Below, piece after piece: positions 19,990 through 30,479 of a stretch of 64,000 nucleotides of DNA. Made by a program: the position numbers and the translations under genes. The stretch spans positions 39,883 through 103,882 of the forward strand of contig QHTT01000079.1 of NCBI GenBank assembly GCA_003220935.1, written 5' to 3'. The notes below the pieces were generated by a model, which saw only the letters and a list, made by a program, of their open reading frames with translations, was not told the origin of the DNA and did no database searches. Each line of letters starts with the position of its first letter. Within the stretch, counting starts at the first letter, position 1. This DNA comes from Gemmatimonadota bacterium. Lineage in GTDB: Bacteria > Gemmatimonadota > Gemmatimonadetes > Gemmatimonadales > GWC2-71-9.

Positions 19990-21087
19990 ATGAAGCCCAC
20001 CGCCGCGCCAGCGGCCGACGCCGCCCTCGCGTTGATCAAGCCGGAGGTTCGCGCCCTGACGGCCTACACTCTCGAGGCGCCCCCCGCGCCCCGGAAGCTC
20101 AACCAAAACGAGAGCCCCTTCGACGCCCCCGAGCCGGTGAGGGAGGCCGTGATCCGCGCGATGCGAGGCGAGCCGTGGAACCGCTACCCGCCGTTCAACC
20201 CCGGGGAGCTGGTCGAGCGGCTCGCCGCCCGCCACTGCTGGCTCGCCAGCGGCGTGCTGGTCGGCAATGGCTCGAACGAGCTGATTCAGGCGACGCTCGC
20301 CGTGACGGTGGGGACGGGGACCGCGGTGGTCACGCCCGCCCCCACGTTCAGCCTGTACCGCCTGCTCGTCGCGGTGTACGGCGGCCGCCACGTGCCCGTG
20401 TCGCTCACCGCGGATTTCCAGTTCGACGTGGACGCGCTGGTGCGGACGGCCCGCGACACGCGGGCGTCGCTCGTCGTCGTCAACTCGCCGAATAATCCGA
20501 CCGGGACGCCGGTCCCCGACGGCGCGGTGGCGCGGCTGCTCGCCGAGACCAACGCGCTGATCGTGATGGACGAAGCGTACCAGGACTTCGGCGGGCCTAC
20601 GGCCGTGCCGCTCCTCAAAGACCACCCGCGCCTGGTGGTGCTGCGCACGTTCAGCAAGGCGATGTCCCTCGCGGGGCTGCGGTTCGGGTACGCGCTGGCG
20701 CACCCGGCGGTGGCGGCGGAGATCATCAAGGCCCGGCTGCCCTACAACGTGAATCGGGTGACGCTCGCCGCCGCTCACGCGGCGCTCGACGCCGCCGACC
20801 TCCTGGCCGAGCGCACGCGCGCGGTGCGGCGCAGTCGGGAGCTGCTGGAGCGCCGGCTCGCGGGCGTCCCGGGTCTCCGCGCCTTTCCCTCGGCCGCCAA
20901 CTTCGTGCTCATCCGATGCGAGGCGCGGCCCGCGGCGGAGGTGTTCCGCCGGCTGGTCGAGGAGTACGGGATTCTCGTGCGCGATGTGTCGGCGGGCCCC
21001 GGCCTGGACGGCTGCCTGCGAATCACCGCCGGTACCGACGAGGACGTCGAGGCGGTGGCTGCGGCGTTGAGCGCGATCCTCGCATGA
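19990..21087 (+). CDS. hisC: histidinol-phosphate aminotransferase
   Basis: 365 residues. PLP transaminase of histidine synthesis. KLNQNESPFDAP, NRYPPFNPGEL, VNSPNNPTGTP, the RTFSKAMSLAGLR lysine block and the C-terminal LRITAGT are typical of HisC. The start at 19990 (MKPTAAP) is preferred; the longer frame runs back into the previous gene. First gene of the hisC-hisB-hisH-nudix-hisF-ATL run, and its stop overlaps hisB (ATGA). Confidence 0.93.
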   Translation: MKPTAAPAADAALALIKPEVRALTAYTLEAPPAPRKLNQNESPFDAPEPVREAVIRAMRGEPWNRYPPFNPGELVERLAARHCWLASGVLVGNGSNELIQATLAVTVGTGTAVVTPAPTFSLYRLLVAVYGGRHVPVSLTADFQFDVDALVRTARDTRASLVVVNSPNNPTGTPVPDGAVARLLAETNALIVMDEAYQDFGGPTAVPLLKDHPRLVVLRTFSKAMSLAGLRFGYALAHPAVAAEIIKARLPYNVNRVTLAAAHAALDAADLLAERTRAVRRSRELLERRLAGVPGLRAFPSAANFVLIRCEARPAAEVFRRLVEEYGILVRDVSAGPGLDGCLRITAGTDEDVEAVAAALSAILA

Positions 21088-21674
21088 GCCGCAGCGCGGA
21101 CGTGAACCGCAAGACGAAGGAGACCGAGGTTCGCGTGCGTCTCACACTCGACGGCTCGGGCCGGGCCGACCTCGCGACCGGGATCGGCTTCTTCGATCAC
21201 ATGCTGGAGGCATTGGCCCGGCACGCGCTATACGATCTCGAGGTCCGCGCTAGCGGCGATCTGCACGTCGACCAGCATCACACGGTGGAGGACGTGGGCA
21301 TCGTGCTCGGTCAGGCGCTGTCGCAGGCGCTGGGCGAGCGGCGTGGCATCCGGCGCTACGGGGACGCCACGGTTCCGCTCGACGACGCGCTGGCCCGGGT
21401 GGTCGTTGACGTGAGCGGGCGGCCGTACCTCGCCTACCACGCCGAACCTCCGACATGGCAGAAGCTCGGGGACTACGACGTCGCCCTCACGCCCGAGTTC
21501 TTCCGCGCGCTCGCGACCCACGGCGGGCTCACCCTGCACGTCGATCTGCTGCGGGGCCAGAACGCGCATCATGTCGTGGAGGCCGTCTTCAAGGCTGCGG
21601 CGCGGGCGCTCGGTGACGCGACGAGCCTCGACCCCCGCGTGCAGGACGTGCCGTCCACGAAGGGAGCGCTGTAG
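21084..21674 (+). CDS. hisB: imidazoleglycerol-phosphate dehydratase
   Basis: 196 residues, monofunctional size. Dehydrates imidazole glycerol phosphate. The two metal-binding repeats are present: GFFDHMLEALARH with DQHHTVEDVG, and GLTLHV with NAHHVVEAVFKA, plus the C-terminal PSTKGAL. ATGA coupling with hisC and immediate junction with hisH. Confidence 0.95.
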   Translation: MSRSADVNRKTKETEVRVRLTLDGSGRADLATGIGFFDHMLEALARHALYDLEVRASGDLHVDQHHTVEDVGIVLGQALSQALGERRGIRRYGDATVPLDDALARVVVDVSGRPYLAYHAEPPTWQKLGDYDVALTPEFFRALATHGGLTLHVDLLRGQNAHHVVEAVFKAAARALGDATSLDPRVQDVPSTKGAL

Positions 21675-22304
21675 GTGATCGCCGTAGCCGACTACGGGGC
21701 GTCGAACACCCAGAGCGTGCTGCGGGCGCTGCGCGCCGTGGGCGGCGAGGCGCCCCTCCTCACCACGGACGCAGATACAGTGCGCCACGCCGAGCGCGTG
21801 GTCCTGCCGGGCGTCGGCAACTTCGCAGCTGCGAGACGGCGCCTCGACGAGACCGGGCTGGGCGAGGCGATCACGGAGGTGGCGCGCGCCGGCCGCCCCG
21901 TGCTTGGCATCTGCCTCGGGTTGCAGCTCTTCCTCGCCGAGAGTGAGGAGGCGCCCGGCGTCGCGGGACTGGGGTTGCTCCCGGGGCGCGTGGCGCGGTT
22001 CCAGACCCAGCTGCCGGTGCCGCACGTGGGCTGGGCACGCGTGCGGCTCACGGCGGGCGGCAAGGCCCACGCGGCGCTGGCGCCGGCATTCGGAAGCGGT
22101 GGCGACGAAGCGTTTTTCTACCACGTCCACAGCTACCATCCCGCCGATGTGGACGCGGCGCGCGCTCTCGCCGAGGCCGAGTATGGCTCGGCGTTTCCCA
22201 CGATTGTCGGAGCGGAGAACGTGCTGGGCGTGCAATTTCATCCCGAAAAGTCGCAGGCGGCGGGGCTGGCGTTGCTGCGCGGCTTCGCGTGCTGGACCCC
22301 ATGA
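21675..22304 (+). CDS. hisH: imidazole glycerol phosphate synthase, glutaminase subunit
   Basis: 209 residues. Class I glutaminase that delivers ammonia to HisF. The nucleophile elbow LGICLGLQLF and the C-terminal GVQFHPEKSQ give the Cys and His/Glu of the triad, and VLPGVGNF is the oxyanion-side loop. GTG start directly follows the hisB stop; its own stop overlaps the Nudix start (ATGA). Confidence 0.95.
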   Translation: MIAVADYGASNTQSVLRALRAVGGEAPLLTTDADTVRHAERVVLPGVGNFAAARRRLDETGLGEAITEVARAGRPVLGICLGLQLFLAESEEAPGVAGLGLLPGRVARFQTQLPVPHVGWARVRLTAGGKAHAALAPAFGSGGDEAFFYHVHSYHPADVDAARALAEAEYGSAFPTIVGAENVLGVQFHPEKSQAAGLALLRGFACWTP

Positions 22305-22789
22305 CCGAGGCGCGCGTTGCGTTCGTCGACGTCTACGTGCTGCGACAGGCCCCTCGCCCCGCCCCCCCCGCCCAACCAGGCGTCGAGGTCCTGGTGCTGC
22401 GCCGCGGCCCCGCCGGCCGCTCTCCCGGCTCGTGGGAGACAGTGCACGGCACCGTCGAGCCCGGCGAGACGCCGGTCGCGGCGGCGCTGCGCGAGCTGCG
22501 GGAGGAGACCGGTTACGAGCCAGTGCGGCTGTACAACGCCAGCCGGGTGGAAGCGTTCTACCGTCACCGCGTCGACCAAGTGGCGCTCGGTCCCGTCTTC
22601 GCGGCGTTCGTGGATCCCGGGGCCGCCCCACGGGTGTCGGCAGAACACGACCGGGCCGAGTGGCTCGCGCCGTCCGCGGCCGCCGCGCGGCTCGCCTGGC
22701 CCCGGGAGCGCAGAGCACTGGATGACATTTTGTCAATCCTGGGGGGCGGGGACGGGGGCTTGCTGGATGACGTGCTGCGCGTATGCTAG
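22301..22789 (+). CDS. Nudix hydrolase within the his operon
   Basis: 162 residues. A single Nudix domain with the box [24 protein letters not shown]; the REL..EE metal-binding glutamates are intact. The start at 22301 overlaps the hisH stop as ATGA; a GTG four codons earlier is possible. The gene sits between hisH and hisF, where hisA is common, and overlaps hisF by 7 bp, so it is part of the operon. A role in hydrolysing a nucleotide intermediate or side product of the pathway is a guess from position only. Confidence 0.88.
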   Translation: MTEARVAFVDVYVLRQAPRPAPPAQPGVEVLVLRRGPAGRSPGSWETVHGTVEPGETPVAAALRELREETGYEPVRLYNASRVEAFYRHRVDQVALGPVFAAFVDPGAAPRVSAEHDRAEWLAPSAAAARLAWPRERRALDDILSILGGGDGGLLDDVLRVC

Positions 22790-23553
22790 CGCGGCGGCTC
22801 ATCCCCTGTCTGGACGTGGCCGGGGGGCGGGTCGTGAAGGGGGTGCACTTCCGGGAGCTGCGGGACGCGGGCGACCCGGCGGAGCAGGCCGCGCGCTACG
22901 ACGCCGAGGGGGCGGATGAGATCGTCTTCCTCGATATCGCGGCGAGCCACGAGGAGCGCGGGACCCTCATCGATTTGGTGAGCCGCGTCGCTGACAGGCT
23001 GTTCGTTCCGTTTACTGTTGGAGGCGGGATCCGCAGCGTGGCGGACGCGCGGCAGGTGCTCCGCTCGGGGGCGGACAAGGTGGCCGTCAACACCGCCGCG
23101 GTGCGCGATCCCGCGCTCGTGACCCGCCTGGCCGACGAGTTCGGGCGCCAGTGCGTGATCGCCGCGGTCGACGCGAAGCGCGGGGGAGGGGCGAGGGGGA
23201 AGCGGGATGGGTGGGAAGTCATGGTTCGGGGGGGACGCGAGCCCACCGGACTCGAAGCCGTGGAGTGGGTGGTGCGACTGCAAGACCTCGGAGCGGGGGA
23301 GATCCTGCTGACCTCGATGGATACCGACGGCACCCAGCACGGCTACGACCTTCCTCTCACCCGGGCCGTCGCGCAAGCGGTGCGGATTCCCGTGATCGCC
23401 TCCGGCGGGGCGGGGAAGCTCGAGCATCTCGCCGCGGCGCTCGACGCCGGCGCACACGGCGTACTCGCGGCGACGCTGTTCCACTATCGCGGCACCACGG
23501 TCCCCGAAGCCCGCGCCTATCTGGCGAGTCGCGGCTACCCTGTGCGGCCGTGA
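22783..23553 (+). CDS. hisF: imidazole glycerol phosphate synthase, cyclase subunit
   Basis: 256 residues. TIM-barrel partner of His[18 protein letters not shown] (with the first catalytic Asp), [17 protein letters not shown] (with the second) and [10 protein letters not shown] are all present. A stretch near residue 132-143 ([14 protein letters not shown]) is longer than in the family and is encoded by a GGGGGA-rich tract (23173-23209), so it looks like a repeat-derived loop insertion at a place where HisF often varies. The stop overlaps the ATL start (GTGA). Confidence 0.94.
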   Translation: MLARRLIPCLDVAGGRVVKGVHFRELRDAGDPAEQAARYDAEGADEIVFLDIAASHEERGTLIDLVSRVADRLFVPFTVGGGIRSVADARQVLRSGADKVAVNTAAVRDPALVTRLADEFGRQCVIAAVDAKRGGGARGKRDGWEVMVRGGREPTGLEAVEWVVRLQDLGAGEILLTSMDTDGTQHGYDLPLTRAVAQAVRIPVIASGGAGKLEHLAAALDAGAHGVLAATLFHYRGTTVPEARAYLASRGYPVRP

Positions 23554-23939
23554 ACCCCTTCTATCACCGCATCTACCGGGTCGTGCGGCACATCCCCAAG
23601 GGCCGTGTGGCGACCTACGGCGTGGTGGCGCGCCTCGCCGGGCGCCCGGGCGCGGCGCGCACCGTCGGGTGGGCGCTCTCCGCGCTCCCCGAGGAGAGCG
23701 ACGTGCCGTGGTGGCGGGTGCTCAACGCGGCGGGTCGCATCTCGCTCTCGGGCGCGGATCACGGCTCGGTGGTGCAGCGCGCGCTGCTGCTGCGGGAAGG
23801 GGTGAAGTTCGCGGCCGGTGGCGCGGTGAACCTGGCCGTGTTCGGTTGGCCCGCCGAGGCCTACGATAGCGTGGCGGCTGCCAATCCGCGCGCCGCCGCG
23901 TCACGTCATGCGCGGAGATCCAGGGGCTTGCGGACGTAG
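23550..23939 (+). CDS. alkyltransferase-like protein (ATL, MGMT family without the reactive Cys)
   Basis: 129 residues. MGMT C-terminal DNA-binding fold ([32 protein letters not shown]). The active-site PCHR of true alkyltransferases reads PWWR (in [14 protein letters not shown]), the hallmark of ATL proteins that bind O6-alkylguanine and recruit nucleotide excision repair. The domain should end near FGW at about residue 100. The last 29 residues (from PAEAYDSV) are read antisense through a duplicated histidine-kinase gene end and are probably an acquired tail. GTGA coupling with hisF. Confidence 0.85.
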   Translation: MNPFYHRIYRVVRHIPKGRVATYGVVARLAGRPGAARTVGWALSALPEESDVPWWRVLNAAGRISLSGADHGSVVQRALLLREGVKFAAGGAVNLAVFGWPAEAYDSVAAANPRAAASRHARRSRGLRT

Positions 23940-23945
23940 CGCAGG
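23856..23945 (-). pseudogene. duplicated 3' end of the hybrid histidine kinase gene (remnant)
   Basis: On the minus strand this reads [12 protein letters not shown], an in-frame TGA, then [14 protein letters not shown] and TAG. The intact kinase at 25906 ends LRYVRKPFNLRD-LRDEAAQVWAATLS with the same TAG. The DNA of the two copies (23856-23943 and 25901-25985) shares an exact 20-bp block at one end and an 11-bp block at the other, in the same orientation. They flank the acyl-CoA synthetase gene as imperfect direct repeats, and this copy underlies the 3' end of the ATL gene. Confidence 0.75.
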
Positions 23946-23960
23946 TCCACAGGTCAGGTC

Positions 23961-25895
23961 GTGAACAGCACGCCGAACGCGCCGCCGCTCCAGAGCTCCC
24001 GCAGCTCCCAGGACGAAGTCTACGCCGCGTGGCTTAAGGAGCCGGAGCGGTTTTGGGCGGAAGCCGCCGACGCGGTTCAATGGTACCAGAGATGGGAGCG
24101 CGTGCTCGATGCGTCGCGGCCCCCCTTCTACCGTTGGTTCCCGGGGGGCGTGGTCAACACCTGTTACAACGCCCTCGATTGGCACGTCGCGCACGGCAGG
24201 GCCGACCAGCCGGCGCTCATCTACGACAGCCCGGTCACGGGATCCATCCGGACGTTCACGTATCGCGAACTCCTGACTGAGGTGGCTCGCTTCGCTGGGG
24301 TACTGATCGGACAGGGCGTCGGCCGGGGCGACCGGGTCATCATCTACATGCCCATGGTCCCGGAGGCGGCGATCGCGATGCTCGCGTGCGCGCGGATCGG
24401 GGCGATCCATTCGGTTGTGTTTGGGGGCTTCGCTTCGCACGAGCTGGCAGCTCGCATCAGTCACGCCGAGCCGAAGCTGATCGTTTCTGCGTCGTGCGGC
24501 ATCGAGGTGAATCGCGTCGTTCCCTACAAGCCGCTGCTCGACAAGGCGATTGAGCTCGCCTCGGTGCAGCCGCGCCACTGCATCATCCTGCAACGGCCTC
24601 AAGCCGCTGCCCCGATGGTCTCCGGGCGTGACCTCGACTGGTCGGAGCTCATGGCGAGCGCGCAGCCGGCGGAGTGCGTTCCGGTCGCCGCGACCGATCC
24701 GCTCTACATCCTCTACACGTCGGGCACGACGGGGATGCCGAAGGGCGTCGTTCGCGACAACGGCGGCCACCTCGTGGCGCTCAAGTGGAGCATGACGCAC
24801 ATCTACGGTGTGGCGCCCGGCGAGGTCTACTGGGCCGCCTCCGACCTCGGCTGGACTGTGGGCCACTCCTACATCGTCTACGGTCCGCTGTTCAATGGGA
24901 ACACCACGGTCCTGTACGAGGGGAAGCCCGTCGGCACGCCCGATCCTGGCGCCTTCTGGCGCGTGATCTCGCAGCACCGGGTGCGCGTGTTCTTCACCGC
25001 TCCGACAGCGGTCCGCGCCATCAAGCGCGACGATCCGAACGGAGCCCACGTCCGGCGCTACGATCTGAGCGGGTTCCGGACGTTCTTCCTCGCGGGCGAG
25101 CGGTGCGATCCGGACACGCTCCACTGGGCGGAGCGCCAGCTGGGCGTCCCGGTCATCGATCACTGGTGGCAAACGGAGACCGGCTGGCCCATCGGGGCGA
25201 ACTGCGTGGGACTGGGCATGCTCCCCGTGAAGCCGGGCTCGTGCACCAAGGCGGTCGCGGGCTACGATGTGCGCATCCTCGGGGAGGACGGGCATGAGCT
25301 GCCCGCCGCTCAGACCGGGAACATTGCGATCCGGCTGCCGTTGCCCCCCGGCTGCCTGCCGACCCTCTGGAACAACGACGAGGGCTACGTGCGGTCGTAT
25401 TTGAGTCGCTACCCCGGCTACTACCTCACCGCCGACGCGGGCTATAAGGACGAAGACGGCTATCTCTGGGTGATGGGCCGCACGGACGACATCATCAACG
25501 TGGCGGGCCACCGGCTGTCCACCGGCGCTATGGAGGAAGTGCTCGCCTCCCATCCCGACGTCGCTGAGTGCGCGGTGATGGGCGTGGCCGACGACATCAA
25601 AGGAGAGATTCCGCTGGGGCTCATCGTCCTCAAAGCCGGCGTCGGACGTCCCCCCGACGCCATCGCCCAAGAGCTCGCGCGCATGGTGCGCGAGCAGATC
25701 GGCCCGGTTGCCGCCTTCCGGACGGCTCTCGTCGTGCAGCGGTTACCCAAGACACGGTCCGGCAAGATTCTGCGCGGCACGATCAAGAAGATCGCCGACG
25801 GGATGGAGTACCGGGTTCCACCGACCATCGACGATCCGACGATTCTCGACGAGATCACCGCGGCTCTGGCGGCGATCGGTTATCCACGGCGGTAG
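23961..25895 (+). CDS. prpE: propionyl-CoA synthetase-like acyl-CoA ligase
   Basis: 644 residues. Adenylate-forming acyl-CoA ligase. LYTSGTTGMPKGVVRDNGGH is the AMP-binding signature, WWQTETGWP and MGRTDDIINVAGHRLS are the later core motifs, and KTRSGKILRG holds the acetylatable catalytic lysine. The VVRDNGGHLVALKW and VGTPDPGAFWRVIS blocks resemble PrpE more than Acs. GTG start at 23961. It lies alone between direct repeats of the neighbouring kinase gene end and ends 10 bp from that gene's convergent stop, so it may have arrived by recombination. Confidence 0.82.
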   Translation: MNSTPNAPPLQSSRSSQDEVYAAWLKEPERFWAEAADAVQWYQRWERVLDASRPPFYRWFPGGVVNTCYNALDWHVAHGRADQPALIYDSPVTGSIRTFTYRELLTEVARFAGVLIGQGVGRGDRVIIYMPMVPEAAIAMLACARIGAIHSVVFGGFASHELAARISHAEPKLIVSASCGIEVNRVVPYKPLLDKAIELASVQPRHCIILQRPQAAAPMVSGRDLDWSELMASAQPAECVPVAATDPLYILYTSGTTGMPKGVVRDNGGHLVALKWSMTHIYGVAPGEVYWAASDLGWTVGHSYIVYGPLFNGNTTVLYEGKPVGTPDPGAFWRVISQHRVRVFFTAPTAVRAIKRDDPNGAHVRRYDLSGFRTFFLAGERCDPDTLHWAERQLGVPVIDHWWQTETGWPIGANCVGLGMLPVKPGSCTKAVAGYDVRILGEDGHELPAAQTGNIAIRLPLPPGCLPTLWNNDEGYVRSYLSRYPGYYLTADAGYKDEDGYLWVMGRTDDIINVAGHRLSTGAMEEVLASHPDVAECAVMGVADDIKGEIPLGLIVLKAGVGRPPDAIAQELARMVREQIGPVAAFRTALVVQRLPKTRSGKILRGTIKKIADGMEYRVPPTIDDPTILDEITAALAAIGYPRR

Positions 25896-25905
25896 GCTCC
25901 GAGGC

Positions 25906-28017
<2,112 letters not shown>

Positions 28018-28053
28018 CAGCGCGGTCAGAGCGAGGTAGAGCGTCGCTCCCTC

Positions 28054-28695
28054 CTATGGCTTCGGCTGGAGGCTCGCCCGGGCCATCACTCGCGCGCGCT
28101 CGCGGTCGAGCGTGGGCAGCACGCCGGTCCACGAGTCGTTCGCGAGCCCCTGATAGCTGACCGTCATCCCCTCACGGAAGCTGATGCCGTCCTCGAACAG
28201 GTAGATGGCGACTGCTTGCTCGTGCGCCTCGAGCTGGTACGAGCTCCACCGCGGCGACAGCGGCACGAATCCCACCGGGCGGAACAGCCGCCCGCGGCTC
28301 GTCACGTTCACGTCCTCCGGGCTGAAGCGCGCTTGGGGCAGCAAGCCGAAGAACGTCACCATCACCAGGGTCGGGCGCTCCACGCCCGCGCGCTGAGCCG
28401 CGCCCGAGAGCTCGCGCCCCTTGGTCTTGAGGAGCTGCTCGAGCGACCGGTAGGTATCCGGGGCGAGCAGGCGGATCACGTATTCGGCGAGTGGCAGGAT
28501 CTGAATCTCGAGCTGGTCCGTCGCGAACCGCACGACGATGTCGTCGCGCTTGAGCGTGCCATAGCCGATGGGGAGGGTGTCCTGAGCGTGGGACGGTCGG
28601 ACGGTCGGACCGACGGACAGTACGGCGAGGGCCGCCAGCAAGCACGCTGCCGTCGCCTTTCCGTCCGACGGTCCGACCGTCCGGCTGTCCGTCAT
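28054..28695 (-). CDS. hypothetical exported protein
   Basis: 213 residues, family not recognised. The N-terminus is a signal peptide ending PSHAQ. The mature part mixes strands and helices (DDIVVRFATDQLEIQILPLAEYVIRLL, WSSYQLEAHEQAVAIYLFEDGI) with no catalytic motif seen. Much of the signal region is encoded by an inverted repeat of GGACGGTC words (28598-28683). The ATG overlaps the engB stop (ATGA) and the stop lies just before the histidine kinase, so engB, this gene and the kinase may be one transcript. Confidence 0.7.
   Translation of the reverse strand: MTDSRTVGPSDGKATAACLLAALAVLSVGPTVRPSHAQDTLPIGYGTLKRDDIVVRFATDQLEIQILPLAEYVIRLLAPDTYRSLEQLLKTKGRELSGAAQRAGVERPTLVMVTFFGLLPQARFSPEDVNVTSRGRLFRPVGFVPLSPRWSSYQLEAHEQAVAIYLFEDGISFREGMTVSYQGLANDSWTGVLPTLDRERARVMARASLQPKP
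28598..28683. repeat. inverted repeat of GGACGGTC words inside a signal-peptide coding region
   Basis: Arms 28598-28618 and 28663-28683 are complementary at 20 of 21 positions, with a 44-nt loop. Both arms are flanked by further partial GGACGGTC words. It begins about 10 bp inside the gene start and stays in frame. Confidence 0.7.
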
Positions 28696-29336
28696 GCGTC
28701 CCTCACCAGCGCCGCGATCGTCTCCCGCAAGTCCGCAATCCCCTCGCGCGACCGCGCGCTCGTCATGATCAGCTGCTCCGCGTCGAGCTCCAGCGTCTCG
28801 CGCAGGTCCCGCTCACGTCCGGCGCGCCTCCCTAGGGGAAGCTTGTCGCCTTTTGTGACTGCGGCAAGGACGCGGGTCCCCTTCGCGGCGAACACGGCCT
28901 GGATGGCGCGGTCCTCGGGGCTCGGGTCGCGCCGGACGTCGAGCAGCCACAGCACCCCGGCGAGGCGGGGGCGGTCGAGGACACGCCGCACCAACCCCTG
29001 GAATGCCGCACGCTCGCCGTGCGAGGCTCGGGCGTAGCCGTAGCCGGGGAGATCGATGAGGTAGAAGCCCCGGGGCGTCGCCCCGGGGTCAGCCGCTCGT
29101 TCGGGCTCGGCTGCCCCCGGGCCGGTGGCCCGGGGTAGTGCGGGCACCAGATACACATTCATCCCCCGCGTCTTTCCCGGCGTGCCGGACACCTTCGCGA
29201 TTCGTCGACCCGCCAGGGCGTTCAAGAGGCTGGATTTGCCGACGTTAGAGCGGCCGAGCAGGGCGATTTCGGGGAGCGGGGGGTGGAGCGGGACGTCGGC
29301 CGAGGGAAACGAGCCGACGAAGGAGGGGCGCAGCAT
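28692..29336 (-). CDS. engB: ribosome-biogenesis GTP-binding protein EngB/YsxC
   Basis: 214 residues. GTPase for large-subunit ribosome assembly. G1 GRSNVGKSS (28-36), the PGKTRGMN switch region, G3 DLPGYGYA (95-102) and G4 TKGDK are all present. Between MNVYLV and FYLIDLPGYG, where the family has only a few residues, there are about 26 extra Pro/Ala/Gly-rich residues (about 65-90), encoded exactly by the palindromic element at 29068-29135. The insertion lies between switch I and the Walker B strand, so it would sit on the surface near the nucleotide site. The ATG lies inside a 24-bp palindrome. Confidence 0.92.
   Translation of the reverse strand: MLRPSFVGSFPSADVPLHPPLPEIALLGRSNVGKSSLLNALAGRRIAKVSGTPGKTRGMNVYLVPALPRATGPGAAEPERAADPGATPRGFYLIDLPGYGYARASHGERAAFQGLVRRVLDRPRLAGVLWLLDVRRDPSPEDRAIQAVFAAKGTRVLAAVTKGDKLPLGRRAGRERDLRETLELDAEQLIMTSARSREGIADLRETIAALVRDA
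29068..29135. repeat. double-hairpin palindromic element inserted in frame in engB
   Basis: Two perfect 9-bp stems with 3-nt loops: CCCCGGGGC-GTC-GCCCCGGGG (29068-29088) and CCCCGGGCC-GGT-GGCCCGGGG (29115-29135). Between them AGCCG (29091-29095) pairs with CGGCT (29109-29113). The layout recalls bacterial interspersed palindromes such as Rickettsia palindromic elements, which also insert in frame in genes. Confidence 0.8.
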
Positions 29337-29347
29337 GCTGCGCCCCT
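29324..29347. promoter_or_regulatory. perfect 24-bp palindrome covering the engB start codon
   Basis: AGGGGCGCAGCA and its exact complement meet at position 29335/29336. The palindrome lies 2 bp past the clpX stop and contains the engB ATG (29336-29334) and the G-rich bases before it. In RNA it would bury the engB start in a hairpin, which suggests translational control or reinitiation after clpX. There is no T-tract, so simple intrinsic termination is less likely. Confidence 0.55.
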
Positions 29348-29349
29348 GG

Positions 29350-30438
29350 TCAGGCCTCTTTCTTCTGACGGACGCGCTCGGTCACGAGCAGCGGGGGCCG
29401 GCCTTCGCTCACGCATTCGGCGGTAATGGCGACCTCACGGACGTCGTCCCGGCTCGGCAGGTCGAACATGATGTCGGTCATCATCTCCTCGAGGATGGCG
29501 CGCAGGCCGCGGGCGCCTGTGCCCCGCTTGATCGCCTTCTGCGCGATCGCCTTGAGGGCGTCTTTCTCGATCGTGAGCCGCACGTCCTCGAGCTCGAACA
29601 GCTTCTGGTACTGTTTGGAGAGCGCGTTCTTGGGCTCGATCAGGATGCCCACCAGCTCGGGAATGAGCCCGTAGCGCAGCAGGTCGTCGGGCTCGACGTC
29701 GATGAAGGGGTTCTTCTTGATCTTCTCCGGCGCCCCCTTCGCGACCTCCTCCTTGCTGAACCCGATCTGCCGCCGGCCGGTGCGCGACTCGATGATCTTC
29801 TCCAAGCCGTCGAACGCTCCCCCGCACACGAACAGGATGTCCTTCGTGTTGACCTGGATGTACTCCTGCTGCGGGTGCTTGCGGCCGCCCTGCGGTGGGA
29901 CGCTTGCGACCGTGCCTTCGAGAATCTTCAGGAGCGCCTGCTGCACGCCCTCGCCGGAGACGTCGCGGGTGATGCTGGGGTTCTCGGACTTGCGGGCGAT
30001 CTTGTCGATCTCGTCGATGTAGACGATGCCGCGCTCCGCTTCCGACACGTTGAAGTCGGCCGCCTGGAGCAGCCGGACGAGAATATTCTCCACGTCCTCG
30101 CCGACGTAGCCCGCCTCGGTGAGGGTGGTGGCGTCGGCGATCGTAAAGGGCACGTCCAGGATGCGCGCCAGCGTCTGCGCCAGCAGCGTCTTGCCCACGC
30201 CGGTCGGGCCGATCAACAGGATGTTGCTCTTGTCGAGCTCCACCTCGTTGTCCCGGCCGGAATGCGAGTTGATCCGCTTGTAGTGGGAGACCTCGCGCTC
30301 TTCATCCTCCGCCAGGATCTCGTTGCAGAGGGCGATGCACTCGTTGCAAATGTACACCGACGGCCCGGAGATGAACTTCCGGACCGAGTCCTTGGACTTC
30401 CCGCAGAACGAGCAGCGGAGGTGCTTGTCGTGGGACAT
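29350..30438 (-). CDS. clpX: ClpX protease ATPase subunit, with two missing conserved blocks
   Basis: 362 residues against about 410-425 normally. The N-terminal zinc finger (C9, C12, C31, C34), Walker A GPTGVGKT (77-84), the pore loop GYVGE, Walker B VYIDEID and the RKHPQQE loop are intact. Compared with family sequences as I remember them, about 35-40 residues are missing after EREVS (junction near residue 50, about 30288): this is the YVIGQ-containing start of the AAA domain. About 18 residues are also missing in [12 protein letters not shown] (junction near residue 264, about 29646), where GRLPV with the arginine finger belongs. Both gaps keep frame. In operon with tig and clpP. Confidence 0.88.
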   Translation of the reverse strand: MSHDKHLRCSFCGKSKDSVRKFISGPSVYICNECIALCNEILAEDEEREVSHYKRINSHSGRDNEVELDKSNILLIGPTGVGKTLLAQTLARILDVPFTIADATTLTEAGYVGEDVENILVRLLQAADFNVSEAERGIVYIDEIDKIARKSENPSITRDVSGEGVQQALLKILEGTVASVPPQGGRKHPQQEYIQVNTKDILFVCGGAFDGLEKIIESRTGRRQIGFSKEEVAKGAPEKIKKNPFIDVEPDDLLRYGLIPELVGILIEPKNALSKQYQKLFELEDVRLTIEKDALKAIAQKAIKRGTGARGLRAILEEMMTDIMFDLPSRDDVREVAITAECVSEGRPPLLVTERVRQKKEA

Positions 30439-30479
30439 GGTTCCCTAGTATGGGAAAGGGGGACCGCCGGCGCAAGCCG

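Noticed and set aside
17670..20039. A 789-codon frame antisense to the PilB-type ATPase
   Set aside because: Low-complexity Arg/His/Leu composition and complete overlap with a clear gene.
29324..29347. The clpX-engB palindrome as a plain rho-independent terminator
   Set aside because: No run of T follows in the direction of transcription, and the engB start codon is inside the stem. Listed as a regulatory structure instead.
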